The notes beneath the pieces were generated by a model that did no database searches, was not told where the DNA came from, and saw only the letters and a list, made by a program, of their open reading frames with translations. The translations under genes and the position numbers were made by a program. DNA of 60,191 bases, taken from JAFKKF01 sp035651055 (GTDB lineage: Bacteria; Pseudomonadota; Alphaproteobacteria; Rhizobiales; Kaistiaceae). Location: positions 1-60,191 of the forward strand of contig DASRGK010000120.1 of NCBI GenBank assembly GCA_035651055.1, in the 5' to 3' direction. The first letter of the stretch is position 1. Every line of letters starts with the position of its first letter. This document shows positions 8,748 through 16,716 of this stretch, one piece after another.

Positions 8748-9479
8748 ATGTTCCAGAATCTGAAACGCCTGGTCACTCGGCCCCTCGTGCCGCTCGCCCT
8801 TGCGGCGCTGGTCGCCGTTCCCGTCGCTGGCTGGCTCAGCCAGTCGAGCGCAGCCGAGCCTCCGGTTGCGATCCCGGCGCCGGTCGTCGACGAGCCCGCA
8901 GGCAATGGCCTCGAGACGGCGATCTTCGCCGGGGGCTGCTTCTGGGGCGTCCAGGGCGTCTTCCAGCATGTCGCCGGCGTCGAGAGCGCGATCTCCGGCT
9001 ATGCCGGCGGCACGCTCAAGAACCCGAGCTACGAGGACGTGACCACGGAGACGACCGGCCACGCCGAGTCGGTCAAGGTCACCTTCGACCCGAAGAAGGT
9101 TACGTACGGGAAGCTCCTCCAGATCTTCTTCTCCGTGGTCCATAACCCGACCCAGCTCAATTACCAGGGGCCGGATCACGGTCCGAGCTACCGGTCGGCG
9201 CTTTTCGTCATGAACGATGCGCAGAAGAAGGTTGCCGAGGCCTATATTGCCCAGCTTGATGCAGCCAAGGTCTTCCCCGCCAGGATCGTCACCGAGGTGA
9301 CGCCCTACACCAACTTCTATCAGGCCGAGGACTATCACCAGGACGCGACCACCACGATCTCGATCAACCCCGGCTACATCACCTACAACGACCTGCCGAA
9401 GATCGAGAACTTGAGGAAGATGTTCCCGGAGGTCTGGCAGGAGAAGGCCAAGCTGGTCTTCGCCAGCAACGCCTCCTAG
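8748..9479 (+). CDS. msrA: Exported peptide-methionine (S)-S-oxide reductase MsrA
   Basis: Reduces methionine-S-sulfoxide. The active-site motif GGCFWG puts the catalytic cysteine at residue 64, followed by FQHVAGVESAISGYAGG and the conserved QAEDYHQDAT block. The first 37 residues (basic start, then LVPLALAALVAVPVAGWL and SSAAEP) look like a signal peptide or anchor, so it is likely envelope-located like the adjacent MsrB. A strong hairpin terminator follows 21 bases after the stop. Confidence 0.94.
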   Translation: MFQNLKRLVTRPLVPLALAALVAVPVAGWLSQSSAAEPPVAIPAPVVDEPAGNGLETAIFAGGCFWGVQGVFQHVAGVESAISGYAGGTLKNPSYEDVTTETTGHAESVKVTFDPKKVTYGKLLQIFFSVVHNPTQLNYQGPDHGPSYRSALFVMNDAQKKVAEAYIAQLDAAKVFPARIVTEVTPYTNFYQAEDYHQDATTTISINPGYITYNDLPKIENLRKMFPEVWQEKAKLVFASNAS

Positions 9480-9500
9480 ACGTCCCCCGCGACCGTAGTA

Positions 9501-9529
9501 GCGCGCCGGATCGGCTCCGGCGCGCTTTT
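9501..9529 (+). terminator. Rho-independent terminator after msrA
   Basis: A perfect ten-base stem, GCGCGCCGGA and TCCGGCGCGC, with a five-base loop (TCGGC), followed by TTTTCGTTT. It lies 21 bases after the msrA stop and ends the msrB-msrA unit. Confidence 0.88.
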
Positions 9530-9581
9530 CGTTTGATCCCGCTTCGGCTAGAGAGGCGCACCATTCTCGCCGGAGCCCGCC

Positions 9582-10073
9582 ATGCAGCGCATCGCTGTCT
9601 TCCTCGCCGCTCTCCTCGTCTTCGCCGGCGCCGCCGGTGCGGCCACCGCCCCCAAGAAAGTGAGCGAACCGGAGGCCGTGATCCTTGGCATCTACAGCCA
9701 GTATTCGCCGGACAAATGGCCGACCGATGCCGAGCAGACCACCTTTTCGCCGGACCTCTGGGCGAAGTGGAAGGAAGTCCAGGACGCCGCCGATGCGGCG
9801 GACGATGTCGGTGTCGATTTCGACGTTTTCCTGGACGCTCAGGACACCGACACGGTGACCGACATTTCGACGAAATTCACGCCGGACGGAGCCGACAAGG
9901 GGACCGTCGAGATAACCTTCACGGCCTTTGGCGAGAAGCGAACGATCGATTACGCCATGGTGAAGACCGACAAGGGCTGGAAGATCGACAACATCGACTG
10001 GGGAAACGACGAGGGGAACTTGCGCGAAACGCTGGCCGCGATTCGCAAGGACCAGCTCAACCCGCCGCAATAG
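9582..10073 (+). CDS. Small secreted protein, DUF3828-like
   Basis: A 163-residue exported protein: signal peptide MQRIAVFLAALLVFAGAAGAA, then a compact alpha/beta domain. PEAVILGIYSQYSP at the start, VDFDVFLDAQDTDTVTD in the middle, and the ending DYAMVKTDKGWKIDNIDW resemble DUF3828 / NTF2-like secreted proteins, in which a W-x-I-D-D/N-I motif closes the fold. Function is unknown. It is separated from msrA by a terminator and so should have its own promoter in the 50 bases before the ATG, though none is clear. Being real is fairly certain; the family name is a moderate-confidence reading. Confidence 0.75.
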   Translation: MQRIAVFLAALLVFAGAAGAATAPKKVSEPEAVILGIYSQYSPDKWPTDAEQTTFSPDLWAKWKEVQDAADAADDVGVDFDVFLDAQDTDTVTDISTKFTPDGADKGTVEITFTAFGEKRTIDYAMVKTDKGWKIDNIDWGNDEGNLRETLAAIRKDQLNPPQ

Positions 10074-10089
10074 TCCGGGCTCGCCGCGG

Positions 10090-10118
10090 TTGACTCGGGC
10101 CGCGGCCGGACCTAAACC
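10090..10118 (+). promoter_or_regulatory. Candidate promoter of the ffh cluster
   Basis: TTGACT and TAAACC separated by 17 bases, in the 203-base gap before ffh. The -35 is good and the -10 is weak (three of six bases). It is the only plausible sigma-70 pair I see there. No 4.5S RNA gene was found in the gap. Confidence 0.3.
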
Positions 10119-10276
10119 CCTGCCCATTCTGACGAACCCAGAGGTTCGCCGCCGACCGGGACCGTGATCCCGGAGGCAAACGTCCGCCAGCGCGTTGCGC
10201 CCGCGGGCGCGAAAGTGCTTGGGAATTCGGCTGCGGACGCCCACATCGGGGCGGTTCACAGCAGGGACCGTGATTG

Positions 10277-11818
10277 ATGTTTGAATCGCTGTCGGAGCGT
10301 CTCGGCGCAATCCTCGACCGGCTGACCAAGCGCGGCGCGCTGTCGGAGGCCGACGTCAATGAGGCGATGCGCGAGGTCCGCCGGGCTCTGATCGAGGCCG
10401 ATGTGGCGCTCGACGTCGTCCGTTCGTTCACCGACAAGGTGCGGACACGGGCCGTCGGGCAGGACGTGATCCGTTCGGTGACCCCCGGCCAGATGGTCGT
10501 CAAGATCGTTCACGACCAGCTGGTCGAGATGCTCGGCTCGGACGCCGAGTCGATCGACCTCAACGCACCCGCGCCGGTGCCCTTGATGCTGGTCGGCCTG
10601 CAGGGTTCGGGCAAGACGACTACCGCGGCCAAGATCGCCCGCCGCCTGCACGAGCGCCAGAAGTCGAAAGTGCTGATGGCGTCGCTCGATACGCGACGAC
10701 CGGCCGCGCAGGAACAGCTCCGCGTGCTCGGCGAGCAGGCCGGCGTCGATACGCTCCCCATCGTCCCCGGCCAGCAACCGGTCGAGATCGCCAACCGCGC
10801 CATGTCGGCCGGCCGTCTCGGCGGCTACGACGTCGTCATTCTCGACACTGCCGGCCGCACCCATATCGACGAGCCCCTGATGGTCGAGATGGCGGAGATC
10901 AAGCGGGCGACCAGCCCGCACGAAATCCTGCTCGTCGCCGACGCGCTGACCGGCCAGGACGCCGTCAATGTCGCGCGTGCCTTCAACGAGCGGGTCGGGG
11001 TCACCGGCATTGTGCTCACCCGCGTCGACGGCGACGGCCGCGGCGGCGCGGCGCTCTCGATGCGTGCGGTCACCCAGAAGCCGATCAAGCTCATCGCCAC
11101 CGGCGAGAAGCTCGATGCGCTCGAAGATTTCGAGCCGGCGCGCATTGCCGGCCGCATTCTCGGCATGGGCGATATCGTCGGGCTGGTCGAGCGCGCCGCG
11201 CAGAGCATCGACGCGGAGAAGGCGGCCAAGGCCGCCGAGCGGATGCGGAAGGGCGTCTTCACGCTCGACGATCTCGCCGAGCAGCTTGGCCAGATGCAGA
11301 AGCTCGGCGGCATGTCCGGCGTCATGGGCATGCTTCCCGGCATTGCCAAGGCGAAGAAGCAGATCGAGGCGATGGGCGGGACTGACGATTCGCTCTTCCG
11401 CCGCCAGGTCGCGATCATCTCGTCGATGACCAAGGCCGAGCGCCGCAATCCCGATCTTCTCAAGGCCAGCCGCAAGAAACGGGTCGCCGCGGGGTCGGGC
11501 ACCAGGGTCGAGGAAGTCAACAAGCTCCTCAAGATGCACCGCCAGATGGCCGACATGATGAAGGCGATGGGCAAGGGGAAGGGCATGTTCGCCCGCATGG
11601 GCGAGATGCTCGGAATGGGCGGCGGTGCCGGTGGCGGCATGCCGCCGATCGATCCGGCCGCCCTCGAACGTTTGGCGCGGAGCGGCAACCTGCCGGGCGG
11701 TCTCCCCGGTGGCGGCCTGCCCGGTCTGCCGGGTGGCGGATTGCCGGGCCTCGGCGGCGGCGGGTTCAAACTTCCGGGCATGGGGGGCGGCCTTCCGGGC
11801 CTGCCGAAGAAGAAATGA
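10277..11818 (+). CDS. ffh: Signal recognition particle protein Ffh
   Basis: GTPase subunit of SRP that binds 4.5S RNA and nascent signal sequences and pairs with FtsY. Domains in order: N domain (MFESLSERLGAILDRL), G domain with P-loop GLQGSGKT (107-114), DTAGRTH and TRVDGDGRGGAALS, and a methionine-rich M domain (MQKLGGMSGVMGMLPG, RMGEMLGMGGG). The C-terminus has a long glycine/leucine/proline-rich tail built from repeats of the GGLPGLPGG type and ends in KKK. I use the ATG at 10277; an adjacent TTG at 10274 is also in frame. The stop overlaps the chorismate mutase ATG. Confidence 0.97.
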   Translation: MFESLSERLGAILDRLTKRGALSEADVNEAMREVRRALIEADVALDVVRSFTDKVRTRAVGQDVIRSVTPGQMVVKIVHDQLVEMLGSDAESIDLNAPAPVPLMLVGLQGSGKTTTAAKIARRLHERQKSKVLMASLDTRRPAAQEQLRVLGEQAGVDTLPIVPGQQPVEIANRAMSAGRLGGYDVVILDTAGRTHIDEPLMVEMAEIKRATSPHEILLVADALTGQDAVNVARAFNERVGVTGIVLTRVDGDGRGGAALSMRAVTQKPIKLIATGEKLDALEDFEPARIAGRILGMGDIVGLVERAAQSIDAEKAAKAAERMRKGVFTLDDLAEQLGQMQKLGGMSGVMGMLPGIAKAKKQIEAMGGTDDSLFRRQVAIISSMTKAERRNPDLLKASRKKRVAAGSGTRVEEVNKLLKMHRQMADMMKAMGKGKGMFARMGEMLGMGGGAGGGMPPIDPAALERLARSGNLPGGLPGGGLPGLPGGGLPGLGGGGFKLPGMGGGLPGLPKKK

Positions 11819-12120
11819 AAGAGCCGACGAACACCGATGGCGCCGTGGCGCCGGAACTCGCCGAGATGCGGCACAGCATCGACAATATCGACGCGACGTT
11901 GGTCCATCTTCTCGCCGAGCGCTTCAAGCTCACCAAGAAGGTCGGCATCTTCAAAGCCAGGCACAAGCTGCCGCCGGCCGATCCGGCGCGGGAAAAGACT
12001 CAGGTCCGGCGCCTGAAGAAGCTCGCGCGCGACGCCGACCTCGATCCCGAGTTCGCCGAGAAGTTCTTCAATTTCATCGTCAAGGAAGTCATCCGCCATC
12101 ACGAGACGTTGCGCTCGTAG
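11815..12120 (+). CDS. Chorismate mutase, AroQ class
   Basis: A 101-residue all-helical chorismate mutase, converting chorismate to prephenate for phenylalanine and tyrosine. The AroQ pattern is visible: LAEMRHSIDNIDATLVHLLAERFKLTKKVGIFKARHKLPPADPAREKTQVRRLKKLA, with the catalytic arginine (R in MRHSID), the central arginine and lysine positions, and a final helix FFNFIVKEVIRHHETL. Its ATG overlaps the ffh stop (ATGA), so translation is coupled. A stand-alone mutase between ffh and rpsP is common in rhizobia and may simply use the ribosomal-cluster promoter. Confidence 0.9.
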   Translation: MKEPTNTDGAVAPELAEMRHSIDNIDATLVHLLAERFKLTKKVGIFKARHKLPPADPAREKTQVRRLKKLARDADLDPEFAEKFFNFIVKEVIRHHETLRS

Positions 12121-12148
12121 GCGAAACCATCACGGAGAAGAAAACGAA

Positions 12149-12508
12149 ATGTCCCTGAAGATCCGCCTTGCCCGCGCCGGCGCCAAGAAGCGCCCGTTCT
12201 ACCGCATCGTCATCGCCGACTCGCGCTCGCCGCGTGACGGCCGCTTCATCGAGATCGTCGGCAGCTGGAATCCGATCCTGCCAAAGAACGACGAGAAGCG
12301 CGTCACGCTCGAGGTCGAGCGGGTGAAGTACTGGATGTCAAAGGGCGCCGTCGCCACCGACAGGGTGCTTCGCTTCCTCGATGCCGCCGGCCTCGCCAAA
12401 CGCAGCCCGCGCAACAATCCGCAGAAGGCGGTTCCGGGCAAGAAGGCTCAGGAGCGTGCCGGAACCGCGCCGGCCGAGGGCGCCGGAGGCGCCGCGCCGG
12501 CGGCGTAA
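12149..12508 (+). CDS. rpsP: 30S ribosomal protein S16
   Basis: Small-subunit protein S16 (119 aa). The N-terminus MSLKIRLARAGAKKRPFYRIVIADSRSPRDGRFIEIVGSWNP is diagnostic. The C-terminus is extended by an alanine/proline/glycine-rich tail (GKKAQERAGTAPAEGAGGAAPAA), typical of alphaproteobacteria. GAGAAG precedes the ATG. It is followed by rimM and trmD in the standard rpsP-rimM-trmD-rplS order. Confidence 0.98.
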   Translation: MSLKIRLARAGAKKRPFYRIVIADSRSPRDGRFIEIVGSWNPILPKNDEKRVTLEVERVKYWMSKGAVATDRVLRFLDAAGLAKRSPRNNPQKAVPGKKAQERAGTAPAEGAGGAAPAA

Positions 12509-12551
12509 TCCGAAACGAGGCTGGCAGATGCCGACCGGCGAGAGGGGGCGA

Positions 12552-13106
12552 ATGGCCGATCCGGCTTTCGTCCTCGTCGCCCGTATCGGCGCCGCGCACG
12601 GCCTCAGGGGCGAAGTCCGGCTGAAGGCGATGACTGCGGATCCCATGGCCGTCCTTTCCTATGGCGACTTGGCCTCCGCTGACGGCCGTCGGTTCAGCGT
12701 TGCCGCGGCACGGTTTGCGGCGGGCAGCAGCTCCCCGGACATGCTGGTCGTCCGCCTGAAAGACGTTGCCGACCGCACCGCTGCCGAGGCGCTAAACGGC
12801 ACCGACCTTTACGTCCCGCGCTCGCGTCTGCCGGCGCCGGCCGAAGATGAGTTCTACCACGCCGATCTCGTCGGGCTGGCGGCCGCTACTCCCTCAGGCA
12901 ACGAGCTCGGCACGGTGATCGCCGTTCACAATCACGGCGCCGGCGATATCCTCGAAATAGCGCCACGGCGCGGCGAAACGCTCCTCGTTCCGTTCACGCG
13001 CGCCGTCGTCCCCGAGGTCGATATTGCCGGCCGGCGCATCGTCGTCGATCCCCCGCCCGGCCTTCTCGACAGTGACGAGGGCGGGCAGACCGAGGACTCA
13101 CGGTGA
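12552..13106 (+). CDS. rimM: Ribosome maturation factor RimM
   Basis: Assembly factor for the 30S head that binds S19. Motifs: FVLVARIGAAHGLRGEVRLKAMT at the N-terminus, and the PRC-barrel half with DEFYHADLVGL, HNHGAGDILEIAPRRGETLLVPFTRAVVPEVD and IVVDPPPGLLD. I start at the ATG at 12552 because AGAGGGGG sits just upstream, giving 184 residues; an in-frame ATG at 12528 would add eight. The TGA overlaps the GTG start of trmD. Confidence 0.95.
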   Translation: MADPAFVLVARIGAAHGLRGEVRLKAMTADPMAVLSYGDLASADGRRFSVAAARFAAGSSSPDMLVVRLKDVADRTAAEALNGTDLYVPRSRLPAPAEDEFYHADLVGLAAATPSGNELGTVIAVHNHGAGDILEIAPRRGETLLVPFTRAVVPEVDIAGRRIVVDPPPGLLDSDEGGQTEDSR

Positions 13107-13795
13107 CCTTCCGCGCGACGGTTCTTTCGCTCTTTCCCGAAATGTTCCCCGGGCCGCTTGGTCACAGTCTTGCCGGCCGCGCCCTCGTGGAGGGCATCTG
13201 GTCGCTGGAAGCGCGGGACATCCGTGCCGCGGCGACTGATCGCCACCGCAGCGTCGACGATACGCCGGCTGGCGGCGGCCCCGGCATGGTGCTGCGCGCC
13301 GACATTCTCGCTGCCGCCGTAGATGCCGCGTCGCCCGAGGACGATGGTCGGCCGCGACTGCTGATGAGCGCCCGCGGCGAACCGCTGACACAGAGCCTCG
13401 TCGCCGAATTCGCGGCTGGGCCGGGCGTCCTCATCGTCGCGGGACGCTTCGAGGGCGTCGACCAGCGCGTGATCGAGGCGCGCAGCCTCCGCGAAATCTC
13501 GGTGGGCGATTATGTGCTTTCCGGTGGCGAGATCGCCGCGATGGCACTCCTCGATGCCGTGGTTCGCATCCTGCCGGGGGTCATGGGCAACGCCCTGTCC
13601 GGCGCCTTTGAGAGCTTCGCCGACGGGCTGCTCGAATACCCCCACTATACGCGTCCGCAGGTGTGGGAAGGACGGGCGATCCCCGAAGTGCTTACCTCCG
13701 GCGACCATGGCCGGGTGGATGCCTGGCGGCGGGCGGAATCGGAACGTCTGACGCGCGAGCGGCGCCCCGACCTGTGGGCCCGGCGGTCGAAATGA
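13103..13795 (+). CDS. trmD: tRNA (guanine37-N1)-methyltransferase TrmD
   Basis: SPOUT-class methyltransferase that makes m1G37 and prevents +1 frameshifting. The trefoil-knot AdoMet site is visible (GRFEGVDQRVIE, EISVGDYVLSGGEIAAMALLDAVVRILPGVMGN), as is DDTPAGGGPGMVL. At 230 residues it is normal length. It begins at a GTG overlapping the rimM stop. About 150 bases separate it from rplS. Confidence 0.97.
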   Translation: MTFRATVLSLFPEMFPGPLGHSLAGRALVEGIWSLEARDIRAAATDRHRSVDDTPAGGGPGMVLRADILAAAVDAASPEDDGRPRLLMSARGEPLTQSLVAEFAAGPGVLIVAGRFEGVDQRVIEARSLREISVGDYVLSGGEIAAMALLDAVVRILPGVMGNALSGAFESFADGLLEYPHYTRPQVWEGRAIPEVLTSGDHGRVDAWRRAESERLTRERRPDLWARRSK

Positions 13796-13838
13796 CCTTA
13801 TCGCCGGGCAGCGGCCGGATTTTCGCCGCCCGCGGGAA

Positions 13839-13867
13839 TCGACAAAGCGAATTGATTAGAGTATGGA
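13839..13867 (+). promoter_or_regulatory. Candidate secondary promoter before rplS
   Basis: TCGACA and TATGGA separated by 17 bases, about 80 bases before the rplS ATG, in the only sizeable gap within the rpsP-rimM-trmD-rplS cluster. The -35 matches five of six bases and the -10 is weak. Confidence 0.25.
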
Positions 13868-13945
13868 ACCGCCGGCTTTCCACCACCCCCCGGCGGCTCG
13901 AGCCGCGCTTGGCGCTCGCTGCCGGCACCTGCGAGGAGTAGTTCC

Positions 13946-14431
13946 ATGAATATCATCAAACAGTTCGAGAAAGAGCAGATTGACGCTGCCGTTGCCTCGC
14001 GTTCCATTCCCGACTTCGCTCCCGGCGACACGCTGAAGGTCAACGTCAAGGTCACCGAAGGCACGCGCACCCGGGTCCAGGCCTATGAGGGCGTCTGCAT
14101 CGCCCGCGCGGGCGGCGGCCTCACCGAGAACTTCACCGTCCGCAAGATTTCCTACGGCGAGGGCGTCGAGCGCGTCTTCCCGATCTATTCGCCCTCGATC
14201 GACTCGATCGAAGTGGTTCGTCGCGGCAAGGTGCGCCGGGCAAAGCTCTATTATCTCCGCGGCCGCCGCGGCAAGTCGGCCCGCATCGCCGAAAAGCAGG
14301 ACTTCCGCGAGCATGCCGCCGAGATCGAGGCCGATGTCTCGGCTTCGGCCGGCTCCGAGCCGGCCGCTCCTGCAGCGCCGAAGAAGGCACGCGAGAAGAA
14401 GAAGGCTCCCGAGGCCGCGGCCAAGAAGTAG
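13946..14431 (+). CDS. rplS: 50S ribosomal protein L19
   Basis: Large-subunit protein L19 at the 30S-50S interface. The core MNIIKQFEKEQIDAAVASRSIPDFAPGDTLKVNVKVTEGTRTRVQAYEG and GEGVERVFPIYSPSIDSIEVVRRGKVRRAKLYYLRGRRGKSARI is unmistakable. The C-terminus carries an extra acidic then alanine/lysine-rich tail (about 45 residues, ending EKKKAPEAAAKK), so the protein is 161 residues against roughly 115 in E. coli; such tails are usual in alphaproteobacteria. GAGGAG lies before the ATG. No clear terminator follows. Confidence 0.98.
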   Translation: MNIIKQFEKEQIDAAVASRSIPDFAPGDTLKVNVKVTEGTRTRVQAYEGVCIARAGGGLTENFTVRKISYGEGVERVFPIYSPSIDSIEVVRRGKVRRAKLYYLRGRRGKSARIAEKQDFREHAAEIEADVSASAGSEPAAPAAPKKAREKKKAPEAAAKK

Positions 14432-14792
14432 GTCGCTATTGCCGCTCCGGGTGGGTTAATGAGATCGCGTTCCGGCTCAAGGACGGCATCTCAGGCTCGT
14501 AGCGCAAGCCAGTGTTGGCCTAGGCGTTCTCGTCGCGATTGCCGCAAGCAGCCGGCATTGCTATCTATCCGGCATGGATATGGCCGCCTTTGAGCATCGG
14601 GACAGGCGCGGCACGCTCATCGCGCTCGACGACCGTACCCGGCTGCCATGGCGGTTCCTTGCCCGCCACATGGCGATCGACGGGCTTACCCGGCGCGACT
14701 GAGCCGGCCCCTGCCGGCGTCCGCCCACGCCGATCCGCTCGTGACTTGCATGGGTCGGCAACGCCATCCATCCCGATGCCCGGATAGCCATC
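14432..14792. other. Intergenic stretch between rplS and leuC
   Basis: A 361-base gap. I see no tRNA, no strong terminator after rplS and no convincing sigma-70 promoter. Its only gene-like content is a 42-codon frame at 14574-14702, listed separately. It must contain the control region of leuC, but the frame lacks a run of leucine codons, so a classic leucine attenuator is not supported. Confidence 0.5.
14574..14702 (+). CDS. Possible small protein upstream of leuC
   Basis: An ATG-initiated frame of 42 codons encoding MDMAAFEHRDRRGTLIALDD and continuing RTRLPWRFLARHMAIDGLTRRD before TGA. The composition is protein-like (acidic/basic alternation, third positions rich in G and C as in neighbours). 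No good ribosome binding site is visible before the ATG. It could be a real short protein, a remnant, or chance. It ends 90 bases before leuC. Confidence 0.3.
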   Translation: MDMAAFEHRDRRGTLIALDDRTRLPWRFLARHMAIDGLTRRD

Positions 14793-16205
14793 ATGAACGC
14801 CAAAGCTCCGCAGACTCTCTACGACAAGATCTGGAACGACCATCTGGTCGATGAAGCGCCGGACGGCACATGCCTCCTCTACATCGACCGTCACCTTGTC
14901 CATGAGGTGACCAGCCCGCAGGCCTTCGAGGGGTTGCGCGCCGCGCACCGCAAGGTGCATGCGCCGACGAAGACGCTCGCCGTCGTCGACCATAACGTGC
15001 CGACTACCGACCGCCGCCACGGCATCGACAACCCCGAGTCCGCCGCCCAGGTCGCTGCGCTTGCCCAGAATGCCCGCGATTTCGGCGTCGAGTACTACAA
15101 CGAGCTCGATCCGCGGCAGGGCATCGTCCATATCGTCGGGCCGGAACAGGGCTTCACGCTGCCCGGCATGACGATCGTGTGCGGCGACAGCCACACCTCG
15201 ACGCATGGGGCCTTCGGGGCGCTGGCGCACGGCATCGGCACGTCAGAGGTCGAGCACGTGCTCGCCACCCAGACGCTCGTCCAGCGCAAGGCCAAGAACA
15301 TGCGAGTAACGGTCGACGGCACGCCGCCGCCGGGCGTGACCGCCAAGGACATCATTCTCGCCATCATCGGGGAGATCGGCACCGCCGGCGGCACCGGCCA
15401 CGTCATGGAATATGCCGGCGAGGCGATCCGCGGCCTGTCGATGGAAGGGCGCATGACCGTCTGCAACATGTCGATCGAAGCCGGCGCCCGCGCCGGCCTG
15501 ATCGCGCCGGACGAAAAGACCTTCGCCTACATCAAAGGCCGTCCCAAGGCCCCTAAGGGGGCGGCGTGGGATATGGCTTTCCGCTACTGGCAGACGCTCT
15601 ACTCGGAAGACGGCGCCGCGTTCGACCGCGAGGTCAAGCTCGATGCCGCCAAACTCCCGCCGCTGGTTACGTGGGGGACGAGCCCGGAGAATGTCGTCAC
15701 CGTCGAGGGTCAGGTCCCCGATCCGGCCTTGATCGCCGAGCCCGACAAGCGGGCCGCCGTCGAACGGGCGCTTGCCTATATGGGACTCGCCCCCGGCACG
15801 CCGATCAAGGACATCACCATCGACCGGGTGTTTCTCGGCTCCTGCACCAACGGCCGTATCGAAGACCTGAGAGCCGCGGCGAAGGTGGTCTCCGGCAAGC
15901 GGGTCCATGACGGAGTGAAGGCGATGGTGGTGCCGGGCTCGGGGCTGGTGAAGGAGCAGGCGGAGGCCGAGGGTCTCGACAAGATCTTCATGGCCGCCGG
16001 TTTCGAATGGCGCGAGCCGGGCTGCTCGATGTGCCTCGCCATGAACGACGACCGCCTGAAGCCGGGCGAGCGCTGCGCGTCCACCTCGAACCGAAATTTC
16101 GAGGGCCGTCAGGGCTTCAAGGGCCGCACGCATCTCGTCTCGCCGGCGATGGCGGCGGCGGCGGCGATTGCCGGGCGCTTCGTCGATATCCGAACCTGGG
16201 CGTAG
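14793..16205 (+). CDS. leuC: 3-isopropylmalate dehydratase large subunit
   Basis: Isomerises 2- to 3-isopropylmalate with LeuD in leucine synthesis. The 4Fe-4S cysteines are visible: Cys351 in VFLGSCTNGRIEDL, and Cys411 and Cys414 in EPGCSMCLAMN. Other aconitase-family blocks include VCGDSHTSTHGAFGALAHGIGTSEVEHVLATQTL. At 470 residues it is full length. Its partner leuD is 2.5 kb away, separated by unrelated genes, and leuB is further still, so the leucine genes here are dispersed. A bidirectional terminator follows. Confidence 0.98.
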   Translation: MNAKAPQTLYDKIWNDHLVDEAPDGTCLLYIDRHLVHEVTSPQAFEGLRAAHRKVHAPTKTLAVVDHNVPTTDRRHGIDNPESAAQVAALAQNARDFGVEYYNELDPRQGIVHIVGPEQGFTLPGMTIVCGDSHTSTHGAFGALAHGIGTSEVEHVLATQTLVQRKAKNMRVTVDGTPPPGVTAKDIILAIIGEIGTAGGTGHVMEYAGEAIRGLSMEGRMTVCNMSIEAGARAGLIAPDEKTFAYIKGRPKAPKGAAWDMAFRYWQTLYSEDGAAFDREVKLDAAKLPPLVTWGTSPENVVTVEGQVPDPALIAEPDKRAAVERALAYMGLAPGTPIKDITIDRVFLGSCTNGRIEDLRAAAKVVSGKRVHDGVKAMVVPGSGLVKEQAEAEGLDKIFMAAGFEWREPGCSMCLAMNDDRLKPGERCASTSNRNFEGRQGFKGRTHLVSPAMAAAAAIAGRFVDIRTWA

Positions 16206-16223
16206 GCGGCGCCAAAACGAGAA

Positions 16224-16246
16224 CGGCCCCGCACCTTGCGGGGCCG
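16224..16246. terminator. Bidirectional terminator between leuC and a minus-strand gene
   Basis: A nine-base perfect stem, CGGCCCCGC and GCGGGGCCG, around ACCTT. On the plus strand CCTCTTC follows; on the minus strand the hairpin is followed by TTCTCGTTTT. It sits between the convergent leuC stop (16205) and the gene ending at 16269, so it probably serves both. Confidence 0.8.
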
Positions 16247-16268
16247 CCTCTTCGGTAATCCGGCTCGC

Positions 16269-16625
16269 CTACCAGGGGTAATGCTTGTCCCACTTGTGGT
16301 TGGGGACCAGCCTGCATTCCTCGCCGGCGTAGACGGTCTTCCAGACCCAGCCGTAGTACTTCTGCCAGACCTTCACGGTCTTGTAGGTCGGGCCGCAGAC
16401 CTTGTGCATGCGCGGCTTGTGCCAGCGCCAGCCGTCGTCGCCGAAGCCGAACTTGAAGTAGAAGTCGTCGCCCCTGTAGCCGAAGCTGCCGCCGCTCGCG
16501 GCCGGGTGCTCGTACCCGTAGTCCGTACCGTACGGACCCGCCGACGCAGCGGTGGTGGTGGCGGCCACAGCGCCGGCCGAGAGAACCGCGGCAGCCGCGG
16601 TGGCGATGAGAGTCTTCCTGAACAT
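16269..16625 (-). CDS. Small secreted aromatic-rich protein, unknown function
   Basis: 118 residues with a Sec signal peptide (MFRKTLIATAAAAVLSAGAVA, then TTTAASAGPYG). The mature part is rich in tyrosine, tryptophan, glycine and lysine: YGYEHPAASGGSFGYRGDDFYFKFGFGDDGWRWHKPRMHKVCGP, then WQKYYGWVWKTVYAGEECRLVPNHKWDKHYPW. Two cysteines (VCGP, ECRL) may pair. Proteins of this look are common in Hyphomicrobiales and uncharacterised. GGAG precedes the ATG (AAAGGAGATTGTC). Upstream are direct repeats and a hairpin that may be a regulator site (see 16717-16755). Confidence 0.8.
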   Translation of the reverse strand: MFRKTLIATAAAAVLSAGAVAATTTAASAGPYGTDYGYEHPAASGGSFGYRGDDFYFKFGFGDDGWRWHKPRMHKVCGPTYKTVKVWQKYYGWVWKTVYAGEECRLVPNHKWDKHYPW

Positions 16626-16716
16626 GACAATCTCCTTTCGAGCGGGTTGGGTTCGTCATCTCGTCGAACGACCGCATGGGCGACCGTCCATGGCCGCGGT
16701 TTTACGAGGCGGCGTC

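Noticed and set aside
10074..10276. Possible 4.5S RNA (ffs) before ffh
   Set aside because: No GGAAG-type tetraloop and symmetric loop sequence typical of 4.5S RNA was found.
8148..10310. A 720-codon minus-strand frame opposite msrB, msrA and the next gene
   Set aside because: Its translation is charge-repetitive and matches no family, while the plus strand carries intact MsrB and MsrA motifs. It is a shadow produced by GC-rich codon use.
14539..14803. Longer open frames on both strands between rplS and leuC
   Set aside because: They lack ribosome binding sites and have low-complexity, shadow-like composition; only the 42-codon frame is kept, at low confidence.
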